64,000 bases of DNA, from assembly GCF_046244385.1 (NCBI RefSeq), contig NZ_CP176366.1:62001-126000 (forward strand), given 5' to 3'. The notes below the pieces were generated by a model that had not been told where the DNA came from, ran no database searches, and worked only from the letters and a program-made list of their open reading frames with translations. The translations under genes and the position numbers were made by a program. Source of the DNA: Methanospirillum stamsii. Its GTDB lineage: Archaea; Halobacteriota; Methanomicrobia; Methanomicrobiales; Methanospirillaceae. Of the stretch, positions 8,247 through 16,975 are shown piece after piece. How positions within the stretch are numbered: the first letter of the stretch is position 1; each line of letters opens with the position of its first letter.

Positions 8247-10967
8247 ATGGCCCCGGACGAATCATCTCACTGTAAAAAGGAGATTAGATGGCATTCACTC
8301 CCGGAACCTGCAATACTGGAAAGACTGGTAACGGAAAAAAATGGTCTTACCTCATCCGAAGCCAAAACGCGACTTTTAGAATTTGGAAAAAATGAACTTC
8401 CGGAAGGGAAAAAAGCATCTGTAGTAACGATATTTATTAACCAGTTCAAAAGCCCGCTTATTTATGTTTTAATAGCAGCAGCCCTGTTATCCCGGTTTTT
8501 AGATCATCTCACCGATACTGCATTCATTACCATTGTAATACTCATAAATGCAATAATCGGCACAATCCAGGAATGGAAAGCAGAACAGAGTGCCAAAGCG
8601 TTACAGCAATTATTCAAAATAACCGCTGTCGTTTCCCGTGACGGAAAGGAAATCCGTATCCCGGCAGAAGAACTGGTTCCCGGAGATCTGGTTTTTCTTG
8701 AATCCGGAACACGTGTACCGGCGGATATTCGTCTTATCCAGGTAGCAGACTGCTCAATTGATGAATCTGTGCTGACCGGGGAATCAGTACCAGTAACAAA
8801 ACAGCTTACATCTCTCCCAGATGACATTCCCCTTGGCGATCAGGTAAACATGGCGTTTGCCGGAACAACTGTGGTCAGAGGAATCTCTCGGGGGTATGTT
8901 GTGAACACTGGCATTTGCACAGAAGTTGGAAAGATTGCCAGTGCTGTTGCAGATACCATTGGTTCAAAACCGCCACTCATTATCAGGATGGAAAAATTTT
9001 CCCAGCATATTGCAATAGCAGTTCTGATTGCAACGTCAGTTCTTGGCCTGATTGCTGTATATCAGGGGATGGGCATTATTGATGTGTTCTTTTTCGCGGT
9101 AGCTCTTGCAGTATCTGCAATTCCTGAAGGTCTTCCGGTAGCTCTCACGGTGGTACTTTCAATTGCTGCTCACCGGATGGCTAAAAGAAATGTTATTGTC
9201 AGGAAGATGACCGCAGTTGAGAGTCTTGGATCATGTACCCTTATAGCCAGTGATAAAACCGGTACCCTGACAATGAATGAGCAGACCGCCCGACTCATTC
9301 TCCTGCCCGGACGTGAAGAGTTTTCGGTCACAGGAACCGGTTATTCGGGCGAAGGTGAGATAATTTCCAGTTCCGGAACACCAATTTCTGACCAGGAATC
9401 CCTCGACCTGCAGAGACTGACCCGGATTGCCACCTTGTGTAGTGAAGCTCAGCTGAAATTGGTTGAAGAGAAATGGCACTATTCCGGAGATCCGGTAGAT
9501 GTGGCATTTCTGGCTCTTGCCAGAAAATCCGGTCTTGACACCACCCACATTCAGGAAACCATTGACCGTCACTTATTCATCCCTTTCGAAGCCGACCGCC
9601 GGTATTCTGCTGCAGCGTTTTCCAGTTCAGAAGGAGAAATATTCGGGATTAAAGGAGCAGCAGAAGCAGTAGTGCCTAATTGTACCCGGATGAGAACAAA
9701 GGAAGGAGATATTCCGGCAGATAACAGCATGCTTCTTGCAACCGCAGAAGAACTTGCAAAGAACGGGTACCGGGTTCTCGCAGTTGCACAGGCAATATCA
9801 CCAGGAATTCCGGATGATCCAATAATAAACGGGCTTCCACCACTTGTATTGCTGGGTTATGTAGGATTTATCGATCCCATACGGCCGGATGCACAAAATT
9901 CTGTCAGGCAATGCCAGATCGCCGGCGTAAAGGTGGTTATGGTAACCGGAGATCATCCGGCAACCGCCCTTGCCATTGCAAGAGATCTTGGAATTGCCGA
10001 TAGCCAGGATGAGGTTCTCACCGGCATGGAAATTGATGTCCTTGGATCGGTAGATATCCCGGAATTTTTCGATCTTGTCCAAAAAGCCCGGGTATTTGCA
10101 CGGGTCACACCGGTTCAGAAACTTGCCATTGTTGATGCTCTCATCAGGATGGGTCACTTTGTTGCTGTCACCGGCGACGGGGTAAATGATGCTCCTGCTC
10201 TTCGCCGGGCACATATCGGGGTTGCAATGGGTTCAGGAACTGATATTGCAAAGGATAATTCATCGATGATCATTACCGATGATACCTTTTCATCAATCGT
10301 TGCCGGTATTGAAGAAGGACGTTTTGCATATGATAATATCAGAAAAGTTACGTATCTGCTTGTTTCAACCGGAGCAGCAGAAGTAATTCTCTTTACCTGT
10401 TCCCTGATAGCCCATCTTCCCCTTCCGCTTCTTGCTGTACAGCTCCTCTGGCTGAACCTGGTCACAAATGGAATCCAACATATCGGTCTTGCATTCGAAC
10501 CTGGGGAAAAAGGAGCAATGGAACGGCCACCACGGCCACCTTCCCAGGGTATTTTCAATAACCAGATGATCAGCCAGATCCTGATATCTTCAGTTGTGAT
10601 GGGACTTGTCGGGTTTATTGCCTGGTATTATATGATACATACCGGAGTAGAGGAAAATACCGCACGAAACCTTGCAGTCCTCCTCTTTGTGCTCCTTGAA
10701 AATGTCCATGTCTTTAACTGTAGATCTGAGTATGTATCAGCATTCAAAACACCTCTAAAAAGAAATCTTTTCCTTGTAGGATCAGTATTAGCGGCCCAGA
10801 CATTTCACCAGATTGCAATGCATGTTCCAATCCTCCAGGAGGTTTTGGGACTTCAGCCAGTAACCTTATCACAATGGGTAGTACTGTTTACCCTTGCATG
10901 TACTACAGTCCTGGCAATGGAAATATTTAAACTGATTGGGCCGGGATTTCTAAAATATCACCGATAA
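8247..10967 (+). CDS. P2-type cation-transporting ATPase
   Basis: A 906-residue P-type ATPase with an N-terminal cation-ATPase domain, actuator motif LTGES, M4 motif PEGLPVALT, phosphorylation site DKTGTLT (Asp336) and hinge TGDGVNDAPAL. It would couple ATP hydrolysis to cation movement across the membrane. The order matches SERCA/PMR1-type pumps. However, the M5 motif reads STGAAEV where SERCA has SNVGEV, and M6 reads NLVTNG where SERCA has NLVTDG. Two calcium-ligand positions are therefore changed and calcium specificity should not be assumed. It is transcribed alone, divergently from the chemoreceptor. ATG 8247 places the WHSLP start of the cation-ATPase N domain 13 codons in. Confidence 0.9.
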   Translation: MAPDESSHCKKEIRWHSLPEPAILERLVTEKNGLTSSEAKTRLLEFGKNELPEGKKASVVTIFINQFKSPLIYVLIAAALLSRFLDHLTDTAFITIVILINAIIGTIQEWKAEQSAKALQQLFKITAVVSRDGKEIRIPAEELVPGDLVFLESGTRVPADIRLIQVADCSIDESVLTGESVPVTKQLTSLPDDIPLGDQVNMAFAGTTVVRGISRGYVVNTGICTEVGKIASAVADTIGSKPPLIIRMEKFSQHIAIAVLIATSVLGLIAVYQGMGIIDVFFFAVALAVSAIPEGLPVALTVVLSIAAHRMAKRNVIVRKMTAVESLGSCTLIASDKTGTLTMNEQTARLILLPGREEFSVTGTGYSGEGEIISSSGTPISDQESLDLQRLTRIATLCSEAQLKLVEEKWHYSGDPVDVAFLALARKSGLDTTHIQETIDRHLFIPFEADRRYSAAAFSSSEGEIFGIKGAAEAVVPNCTRMRTKEGDIPADNSMLLATAEELAKNGYRVLAVAQAISPGIPDDPIINGLPPLVLLGYVGFIDPIRPDAQNSVRQCQIAGVKVVMVTGDHPATALAIARDLGIADSQDEVLTGMEIDVLGSVDIPEFFDLVQKARVFARVTPVQKLAIVDALIRMGHFVAVTGDGVNDAPALRRAHIGVAMGSGTDIAKDNSSMIITDDTFSSIVAGIEEGRFAYDNIRKVTYLLVSTGAAEVILFTCSLIAHLPLPLLAVQLLWLNLVTNGIQHIGLAFEPGEKGAMERPPRPPSQGIFNNQMISQILISSVVMGLVGFIAWYYMIHTGVEENTARNLAVLLFVLLENVHVFNCRSEYVSAFKTPLKRNLFLVGSVLAAQTFHQIAMHVPILQEVLGLQPVTLSQWVVLFTLACTTVLAMEIFKLIGPGFLKYHR

Positions 10968-11061
10968 TTTTTCCGGATAAAACTGCCGGATTCATATTCT
11001 TGTTTTACCAGATGTATACACAGCATTCGGGTCATTATCCGGCATGTGATGCCAATAAACC

Positions 11062-11982
11062 ATGAAGGACATATTCCAAAATCCCGGCACGACATACGGG
11101 CAGTTGTTTGTTGTTATTGGAGCAGCTCTTATCAGTTTTTCTCCGGTATTTGTCGTCCTCTCCGGAGTAAGTGCGACAACTTCGGCATTTTACCGGATGG
11201 CACTCTCCCTTCCTGCCCTCTTGCTACTGGTTATCCTATACAAAGCAAAATTATGGCAGGGAAGGAGACAATTTGGAATCGCTCTTTTATGCAGTATGGC
11301 ATATACCCTTGATCTTTCCTGCTGGCACCAGAGTATTCTTCTGATAGGACCGGGCCTTGCAACAATCCTTGGGAATTTTCAGGTCTTTGTGCTGGCATTC
11401 TATAGCATCATAGTATTTCATACCAAAGTTACTGCACGGATTATTCTTGCGATTCCGGTATCAATCATCGGGCTCTTTTTAATTTGTGGACACGGAATTG
11501 AGGGAGGAACGGATGGTTTTTTTATCGGCACTATCCTGGCTCTTTCAACCGCCATCTGGTATGGAAGTTACGTCATCCTCCTTCGCTCCCTGCAGGTTAC
11601 CTTTGATCTAAGCGGAAAGATATCCACTCTCTGCATGATATCAATCCTGACTACGATTATTACCGGTGTCATTGTTATCCTTACAGGAAACAGTTTTACA
11701 GTCCCTGGAATCGATTCCTGGATGTATCTCACCGGTTATGCCGTCATCTGCCAGGTTGTCGCCTGGGTTCTCATCTCTGTCGGACTTCCCTTTACCACTC
11801 CGATTAAAGTGGGACTAATTCTCTTACTCCAGCCTGCCGGGGCATTTATCTGGGACATACTTATCTTCCGGCTGCCATTTACCAGCGTAACCCTTGCCGG
11901 AGTATTTCTCACTCTCGGTGCAATATACTTGGGATCAACCAGTGATAGTTCACCAATCCCACAGGTGAGAACTGATGAATGA
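11062..11982 (+). CDS. EamA/DMT-family transporter
   Basis: A 306-residue hydrophobic protein with about ten membrane segments in two halves, typical of the drug/metabolite transporter superfamily (EamA repeats). The first half starts AALISFSPVFVVLSG, and the second contains FIGTILALSTAIWYGSYV. Most such proteins export amino acids or metabolites; the substrate is not predictable. Its end overlaps the following macrodomain gene by 8 nt, suggesting co-transcription. Confidence 0.88.
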   Translation: MKDIFQNPGTTYGQLFVVIGAALISFSPVFVVLSGVSATTSAFYRMALSLPALLLLVILYKAKLWQGRRQFGIALLCSMAYTLDLSCWHQSILLIGPGLATILGNFQVFVLAFYSIIVFHTKVTARIILAIPVSIIGLFLICGHGIEGGTDGFFIGTILALSTAIWYGSYVILLRSLQVTFDLSGKISTLCMISILTTIITGVIVILTGNSFTVPGIDSWMYLTGYAVICQVVAWVLISVGLPFTTPIKVGLILLLQPAGAFIWDILIFRLPFTSVTLAGVFLTLGAIYLGSTSDSSPIPQVRTDE

Positions 11983-12484
11983 CTGTGTTAAAGTTATAAA
12001 AGCGGATATCACCACCCTTCCTGTTGATGCAATCGTAAACGCTGCTAATAATTCTCTTCTTGGTGGTGGAGGAGTTGATGGAGCAATACACCATGCAGCA
12101 GGTCCAAAGCTGAAAGAATACTGCAGGAAACTTGGAGGGTGTAAAACAGGTGAGGCAAAAATTACTCCGGGTTTTTTACTACCTGCAAAATTTGTGATTC
12201 ACACCGTAGGTCCGATATGGGGCGAAGGAAATGAAGAGCAGAAACTTGAAGACTGCTACCGTAATTCTCTACTGCTTGCTGCAGATAATGGATGTAAAAC
12301 CATTGCATTTCCTGCCATCAGCACGGGAGCGTATGGGTATCCGGCTGATAAAGCTGCTGGTGTAGCGATCCGGACCATCAGAATCTTTCTTCTACAGAAT
12401 AGTTCAATCGACCAGATCATTCTGGCATGCATGGGAAACCATTCATATGAAATCTTACACAATGCATTACAATCCATTATGTAA
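11975..12484 (+). CDS. Macrodomain protein (MacroD/YmdB-type ADP-ribose hydrolase)
   Basis: A 169-residue single macrodomain. Visible motifs are DAIVNAANNSLLGGGGVDGAIH (loop 1 with the conserved Asn and the GGGGVDGAIH motif), VIHTVGPIW, and AFPAISTGAYGYP (loop 2). Family members deacetylate O-acetyl-ADP-ribose or remove ADP-ribose from proteins and nucleic acids. It is cytoplasmic. The 8-nt overlap with the transporter upstream suggests translational coupling, although no shared function is evident. Confidence 0.93.
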   Translation: MNDCVKVIKADITTLPVDAIVNAANNSLLGGGGVDGAIHHAAGPKLKEYCRKLGGCKTGEAKITPGFLLPAKFVIHTVGPIWGEGNEEQKLEDCYRNSLLLAADNGCKTIAFPAISTGAYGYPADKAAGVAIRTIRIFLLQNSSIDQIILACMGNHSYEILHNALQSIM

Positions 12485-12591
12485 AAAAGGAACGGAATCA
12501 GGAAATATTCCGGACCAGAGACTGCAAATCTGCTGGGATCTTTCCAAAACCTTCTGCTGGAGATAATGGAAAAAGGAAAAAAGAAAATTTA

Positions 12592-13470
12592 TTAATATCC
12601 ACGGATTTCTGCCCGGACTTTTTCAAGGTTCTCAATCCGCTTCTCAAGGGCGGGGTGAGTTGAGAAAAGACCGGCAAGGGTCTTTCCGGATAAGGCCGGA
12701 ATGATATAGAAGGCATTTGCACCTTCAGCGGCTACTTTTGCCTGGGTTGGCAGACGATCCATCTTGCCACTTATCTTCTGGAGTGCTGATATCAGGGCAT
12801 CCGGATTATTGGTTATGTATGCTGCACCCCTGTCAGCTGCAAATTCACGGTACCGTGATAATGCCATCATCAGAAGTGTTGCAATTACCCATACCACAGC
12901 CGCAACAATTCCGGCAATAATCCAGGCTCCACCTTGTTCACGGTTGCTGAAAAGGGAGGCAAAGAGGAAGTTATTCATTATCATGGATGCAATCATGGCA
13001 ACAAAACTTGCAACCGTCATAGTCAGAATGTCCCGGTTCTTGACATGCGAGAGTTCATGGGCCAGCACTGCTTCAAGTTCATTCTGATTCAAAGTCTGCA
13101 TGATTGAGTCAGTTACTGCAACCACGGCATGCTTCGGACTTCTTCCGGTTGCAAATGCATTCGGCATCGGGGAGTGCATCACAGCGATACGGGGTTTAGG
13201 AAGTTCTGCTTCTGCGCATAATTTTTCAATAGTCCGGTGGAGTTCTGGTGCTTCATCGTATTCCACAATCTTCGAACCGGTGCTCATAAGGACCAGTTTG
13301 TCGGAGAAGAAATACTGGACAAAACCCATAACAACAGCTATTACGATGATAAAACCTGAAGGAAGACCTAATGCAAACAGGACTCCCATAAATACAAGAT
13401 AAACAAGTAAGAGCAGTGCCCAGGTCAGGAATATTCGTCCTGTCAGGCCTGCATCACGTTTCCACTTCAT
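12592..13470 (-). CDS. htpX: HtpX-type membrane zinc metalloprotease (M48)
   Basis: A 292-residue M48B peptidase. Two N-terminal membrane segments (~15-55) precede the catalytic domain with HELSH (His138, Glu139, His142). The third zinc ligand is Glu209 in YREFAADRGA, and further hydrophobic segments lie at ~150-205. HtpX takes part in membrane-protein quality control with the active site facing the cytoplasm. The length equals that of bacterial HtpX and the key residues are intact. It converges with the macrodomain gene and stands alone on its strand. Confidence 0.95.
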   Translation of the reverse strand: MKWKRDAGLTGRIFLTWALLLLVYLVFMGVLFALGLPSGFIIVIAVVMGFVQYFFSDKLVLMSTGSKIVEYDEAPELHRTIEKLCAEAELPKPRIAVMHSPMPNAFATGRSPKHAVVAVTDSIMQTLNQNELEAVLAHELSHVKNRDILTMTVASFVAMIASMIMNNFLFASLFSNREQGGAWIIAGIVAAVVWVIATLLMMALSRYREFAADRGAAYITNNPDALISALQKISGKMDRLPTQAKVAAEGANAFYIIPALSGKTLAGLFSTHPALEKRIENLEKVRAEIRGY

Positions 13471-13615
13471 ATCGGTCTAAGGTACTTTACTCTTCGAGGA
13501 TAAAGAATTATACCAAAACAATAGATAACCAGTCTGAAGTTAAGAAGAAAGGATTTAATCAGGAATCGGAAATGTGCATCCACCGCACCATTGGGCGTAT
13601 AATCCGGCAATCATT

Positions 13616-14089
13616 TTAATCATCCTTTCCAAGAGCCAGCTGTACTGCTTCACCAGGTGAACAGCACCTGATAACCCCCGGAATGTCCCATGAAAAAAGA
13701 CCAAATACCGGAATGCCACTCTTTAATGAATAGGATATTTCAGATAGTGTGCCATATCCACCCCCAATGGCAATGACTGCATCACTTGAACCGACCAGAA
13801 TTACATTGCGTGCCTGATCCATACGTGTTTTTATTGTTATGGTGAGGTATTGATTACCTTCAGCACCTGGCAGAATACCAACCGTACATCCTCCGGATTG
13901 AAACGCCCCCCTGCATGAAGCTTCCATAATGCCTCCCATCCCTCCTGAAAGGAGACAAACTCCTTTACTGGCAAGAAGAGAACCTACTTCTGTCGCTACC
14001 TGTAGTTCAGAAGCACTTGGATCAGAAGCTCCAATCACTGCGATCTGTTTTTTTCGGGGACTTGATGAAAAATCATCATTACTCATCAT
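13616..14089 (-). CDS. TIGR00725/LOG-like Rossmann-fold protein
   Basis: A 157-residue protein with a nucleotide-binding fold of the LOG/DprA-like superfamily. It shows IAVIGASDPS near the start, CLLSGGMGGIMEASCRGA, and GGGYGTLSEISYSLKSGIPV. Related LOG proteins are cytokinin-activating phosphoribohydrolases, but this shorter subgroup (often annotated as cytochrome- or lysine-decarboxylase-like) has no firm function. Tandem ATGs at 14089 and 14086 are both possible starts. It is monocistronic. Confidence 0.8.
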   Translation of the reverse strand: MMSNDDFSSSPRKKQIAVIGASDPSASELQVATEVGSLLASKGVCLLSGGMGGIMEASCRGAFQSGGCTVGILPGAEGNQYLTITIKTRMDQARNVILVGSSDAVIAIGGGYGTLSEISYSLKSGIPVFGLFSWDIPGVIRCCSPGEAVQLALGKDD

Positions 14090-14233
14090 AATCCATATGA
14101 AACATAATCACATAATCATGTTTTTTTGACAGGCTCATGATGATTAAAAAGAAAAGAAGACGGATTGATCTATTTTTCAATATTCTGGTGGAAATGCTTA
14201 TTGCTCACAAATTACCTAATCATCAGGAATACC

Positions 14234-14797
14234 ATGATAAAAAAGATCAATCAGCGGGTTGAAGAGTCGTTTGAATGCAGGATATTAAACCCGGTGGAAT
14301 ACTGGCTCTGGAAATTCAGATATGTCTCATTTCTTGCAGTCATTTTCTGTGCTTTTGCATCGGTTGCCCTTTTTTTAATGGGAACTATTGAAATAATTCA
14401 CCCGGTTTCTGAGATCTTTCTCGATACTGCCGGGCTGAATCCGGGACATGAGGCACTTGAAAATGAAGAAGTCCTGAAAGGGTTTATCAGGGCACTTGAC
14501 CTGTATCTTATTGCAGTTTTCTTCTTAATCTTTAGCTTTGGGTTATACGAACTCATCATATCGAAAATTGATGTTGCCAGAGATGCCTGTGATGACGTTG
14601 AACATCCGCTTCTGCAGATAACCTCGCTCGATGAACTCAAAAGCAAGATCATCAAGGTCATCATTATCATCCTCATCGTGGCATTTTTCAAAAATGTCAT
14701 ATCGATGAAGATAATTGCAATAAGTGATGCATTCCTTCTTTCTCTGGCTATTCTGGCATTGTGTATCGGTTCATATTTCCTGACCAAAGAACACTAA
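14234..14797 (+). CDS. UPF0114 (YqhA) family membrane protein
   Basis: A protein of about 187 residues with four predicted membrane helices, including FRYVSFLAVIFCAFASVALF and LYLIAVFFLIFSFGLYELI. The motif LYELIISKID is characteristic of the UPF0114/YqhA family, whose function is unknown. The frame is open back to an ATG at 14165, but AGGA sits 5 nt before the ATG at 14234 and family members start near that point, so the internal start is chosen. Confidence 0.82.
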   Translation: MIKKINQRVEESFECRILNPVEYWLWKFRYVSFLAVIFCAFASVALFLMGTIEIIHPVSEIFLDTAGLNPGHEALENEEVLKGFIRALDLYLIAVFFLIFSFGLYELIISKIDVARDACDDVEHPLLQITSLDELKSKIIKVIIIILIVAFFKNVISMKIIAISDAFLLSLAILALCIGSYFLTKEH

Positions 14798-14811
14798 CTT
14801 TTTTTCACATT

Positions 14812-15993
14812 TCAGACATCTACATAGCAGAACGGATCCTCTGCGGAAAAATCTCCGGTTTTATAATATGCCCGGACCCGGCATCCTCCACCACAAAGCT
14901 CAAGGAACTGGCAACTACCGCATTTGCCACCAACCAGAGATTCTTTCTTTCTAAACTCCGTAAGAACAGGATTTTTAGAGTCTGACCAAATCTGTGAGAA
15001 TGGTTTTTCACGAACATTTCCCAGGTAAAAATCAGGCATACGGGCAAACTGGCAGGGATATACATTACCTTCAGCATCAATATTTGCAACCCTGGATCCT
15101 GCACTACACCCGCCTTTTAATGACTTCAGGAGGTCATATGCATCATTCAAATCTGGAGAATTATCCCGTTTCATGGATTCTACCAGGTGAATACAATCCT
15201 GAGGGGCATCAACGGTAAGAAACTCCATCGATGATGAGGGAGTACTTTTAGCCCGTTCGTACATGAGCGATAACACATCGCGTACTTCATCTTTTGTCAG
15301 TTGAAGCCGATCATACACATCACTCCCCCGTCCACAGGGGACTAACCAGTACAGACAAAACCTGCTGGCACCAAGTTCCAGTGCAAGAGAAATCAGTGGG
15401 CCGAGTTCTGCAATATTCTCCCGGGTCACGGTAAATCTGATACCAGTCCTGACTCCCGCCTCCTTACATGCAGAAAACGCCTGAATTGTCCGGTCAAATG
15501 CACCCGGACTGTTACGGAACCGGTCATGAATTTTTGCACTGGCCCCATCCAGTGAGATACCCACATAGGTGATAGCACTATCCCGGATCTTCTTTGCAAT
15601 ATCAGGGGTGATGAGTGTTCCATTAGAACTTAATGCGGTTTTTATCCCCTTCTTATCGGCATATTCAGCAATACGAAAGAGATCGCTCCTCATAAGAGGC
15701 TCTCCGCCGGTGAGAAGAATCAGGGGGATTTTTATCTGTGCAAGGTCATCAATGGAGGCAAAAATTTCTTTGGTAGAGAGTTCATTCCTATCTGAAGCAT
15801 CCGGGCCGGACCGGCTGTAACAGTGCGAACATCCAAGATTGCAGGCATTGGTAAGGTTCCAGAAAACAACAGGCCGTTGCATACCTGAAAATGCAAGATA
15901 CTTCCCCGGAATATTGTCAGGAGCTGTTTTTTTGTGTTTCATTACCTCGCTGACGGTTCCTTTTCCATGCAAACACTGGGTAATCCGGTTCAT
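14812..15993 (-). CDS. ahbC: 12,18-didecarboxysiroheme deacetylase (radical SAM)
   Basis: A 393-residue radical SAM/SPASM enzyme. The SAM cluster motif is CNLGCSHC (Cys51, 55, 58), followed by LLTGGEPLMR and SLDGA. A C-terminal SPASM-like Cys set includes GGCSAGSR, VYPCQFARMP and CGSCQFLELCGGGCR. AhbC removes the two acetate side chains of didecarboxysiroheme to give Fe-coproporphyrin III. The N-terminus (ITQCLHGKGTVSEV, then RPVVFWNLTNACNL) fits AhbC rather than AhbD. It is the last gene of the operon and its ATG overlaps the upstream ahbB stop by one base (TAATG). AhbC and AhbD are told apart mainly by these N-termini and by the operon context. Confidence 0.85.
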   Translation of the reverse strand: MNRITQCLHGKGTVSEVMKHKKTAPDNIPGKYLAFSGMQRPVVFWNLTNACNLGCSHCYSRSGPDASDRNELSTKEIFASIDDLAQIKIPLILLTGGEPLMRSDLFRIAEYADKKGIKTALSSNGTLITPDIAKKIRDSAITYVGISLDGASAKIHDRFRNSPGAFDRTIQAFSACKEAGVRTGIRFTVTRENIAELGPLISLALELGASRFCLYWLVPCGRGSDVYDRLQLTKDEVRDVLSLMYERAKSTPSSSMEFLTVDAPQDCIHLVESMKRDNSPDLNDAYDLLKSLKGGCSAGSRVANIDAEGNVYPCQFARMPDFYLGNVREKPFSQIWSDSKNPVLTEFRKKESLVGGKCGSCQFLELCGGGCRVRAYYKTGDFSAEDPFCYVDV

Positions 15994-16508
15994 TACAAAT
16001 TCTCCCCGGAAAAACCTATCCTGACATGTGGAACTCGTTTACATTCCTCAGTGCTGAATAAGATAATATATTGTTCAATTCCAATCTGCTTTGCCATTGA
16101 CCTTATCTCTTCGGTAACAATTTCCTTTTCATATCCATGATGCACCGTATACAGAGAATATTCCCATTTCCCCGGTATTGAGACCCGCTCATAACAATGA
16201 GTAACTCCGGGGAAGGCTGACAACAAATGCCCTGTCTTTTCCCGGTCAGCGTCATGAACATTCCATGCAACCAGGGCATTTGCGGTGACGCCAACTTTTC
16301 TCTGGCTAATTCTCGCCTTTATCTTCCTGATAACTCCGGTTTTTTTCAAATGACGGATCCGGTCAAGCACTTCATCTTCAGAAATACCAACCCGTTCTCC
16401 AATCAATGAAAATGGCTGAGCATGAAAAGGCAGTCCCTTTTCAAGTTCTTTGATAAGGGTAATATCAACGCTGTCCATATCTCTTACACCAGACTTTTTA
16501 AAACTCAC
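15993..16508 (-). CDS. ahbB: Siroheme decarboxylase subunit (AhbB-like)
   Basis: A 171-residue Lrp/AsnC-fold protein: an N-terminal winged helix (SVDITLIKELEKGLPFHAQPF, then GISEDEVLDRIRHLKKTGVI) and an AsnC-type ligand domain. In this family the fold is an enzyme: AhbA and AhbB together decarboxylate siroheme to 12,18-didecarboxysiroheme. The end (FSTEECKRVPHVRIGF) resembles AhbB, while the neighbour's end resembles AhbA. The A/B naming is therefore tentative, but the family and pathway are not. Its start overlaps the upstream ahbA stop by 4 nt, and ahbC follows directly. Confidence 0.82.
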   Translation of the reverse strand: MSFKKSGVRDMDSVDITLIKELEKGLPFHAQPFSLIGERVGISEDEVLDRIRHLKKTGVIRKIKARISQRKVGVTANALVAWNVHDADREKTGHLLSAFPGVTHCYERVSIPGKWEYSLYTVHHGYEKEIVTEEIRSMAKQIGIEQYIILFSTEECKRVPHVRIGFSGENL

Positions 16509-16975
16509 AACGGGAACCGGACATCAGCCTTGTACTTTTTCACGGATATGAGATTTAACACATCATCTTCAGGGATGCCGGTTACTTCCAGAATTTTCAC
16601 CAGCAGTTCATTCAATGATTCCATATCTTTTCCAATGAGAGTAAACCAGAGCGAATAATAATTATCCCTGATGAAATTATGAGTTACCTCTGGAAAAGAA
16701 TTTACTAATGTAGCAATTTCATGAATTCTCTCTTCAGGCAGATGAAAAGCGATGAGTGTTCCTGCATTCATTCCAAGAGTTTCCGATTCCAGCACCGGTG
16801 AGATACTCCGGAGAATGCCGGCCTTTTGAAGGGATGAGGATCGATTGATAAATTCCTGCTCAGATATTCCGGCCTTTTCTGCCAACTCCCTGTACGGAAA
16901 TGATGTAAGGGGAAAATCATCCTGGAGGAGATCGAGGATTTTTATATCAGTCTGATCTGGAAGTTGTGAATTCAT
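16505..16975 (-). CDS. ahbA: Siroheme decarboxylase subunit (AhbA-like)
   Basis: A 156-residue Lrp-like protein homologous to the adjacent ahbB product: winged helix (DQTDIKILDLLQDDFPLTSFP, then GISEQEFINRSSSLQKAGIL) plus the AsnC-like domain ending KKYKADVRFPL. It pairs with AhbB as the siroheme decarboxylase of the alternative heme pathway. The gene overlaps ahbD by 4 nt (ATGA) and ahbB by 4 nt, so translation is probably coupled. It could be misread as a transcription regulator; the operon context argues against that. Confidence 0.82.
   Translation of the reverse strand: MNSQLPDQTDIKILDLLQDDFPLTSFPYRELAEKAGISEQEFINRSSSLQKAGILRSISPVLESETLGMNAGTLIAFHLPEERIHEIATLVNSFPEVTHNFIRDNYYSLWFTLIGKDMESLNELLVKILEVTGIPEDDVLNLISVKKYKADVRFPL

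Noticed and set aside
15993..16975. Two Lrp/AsnC-type transcription regulators
   Set aside because: Their place inside a tightly overlapping operon with two heme-type radical SAM enzymes, and the terminal motifs, fit the siroheme decarboxylase subunits.
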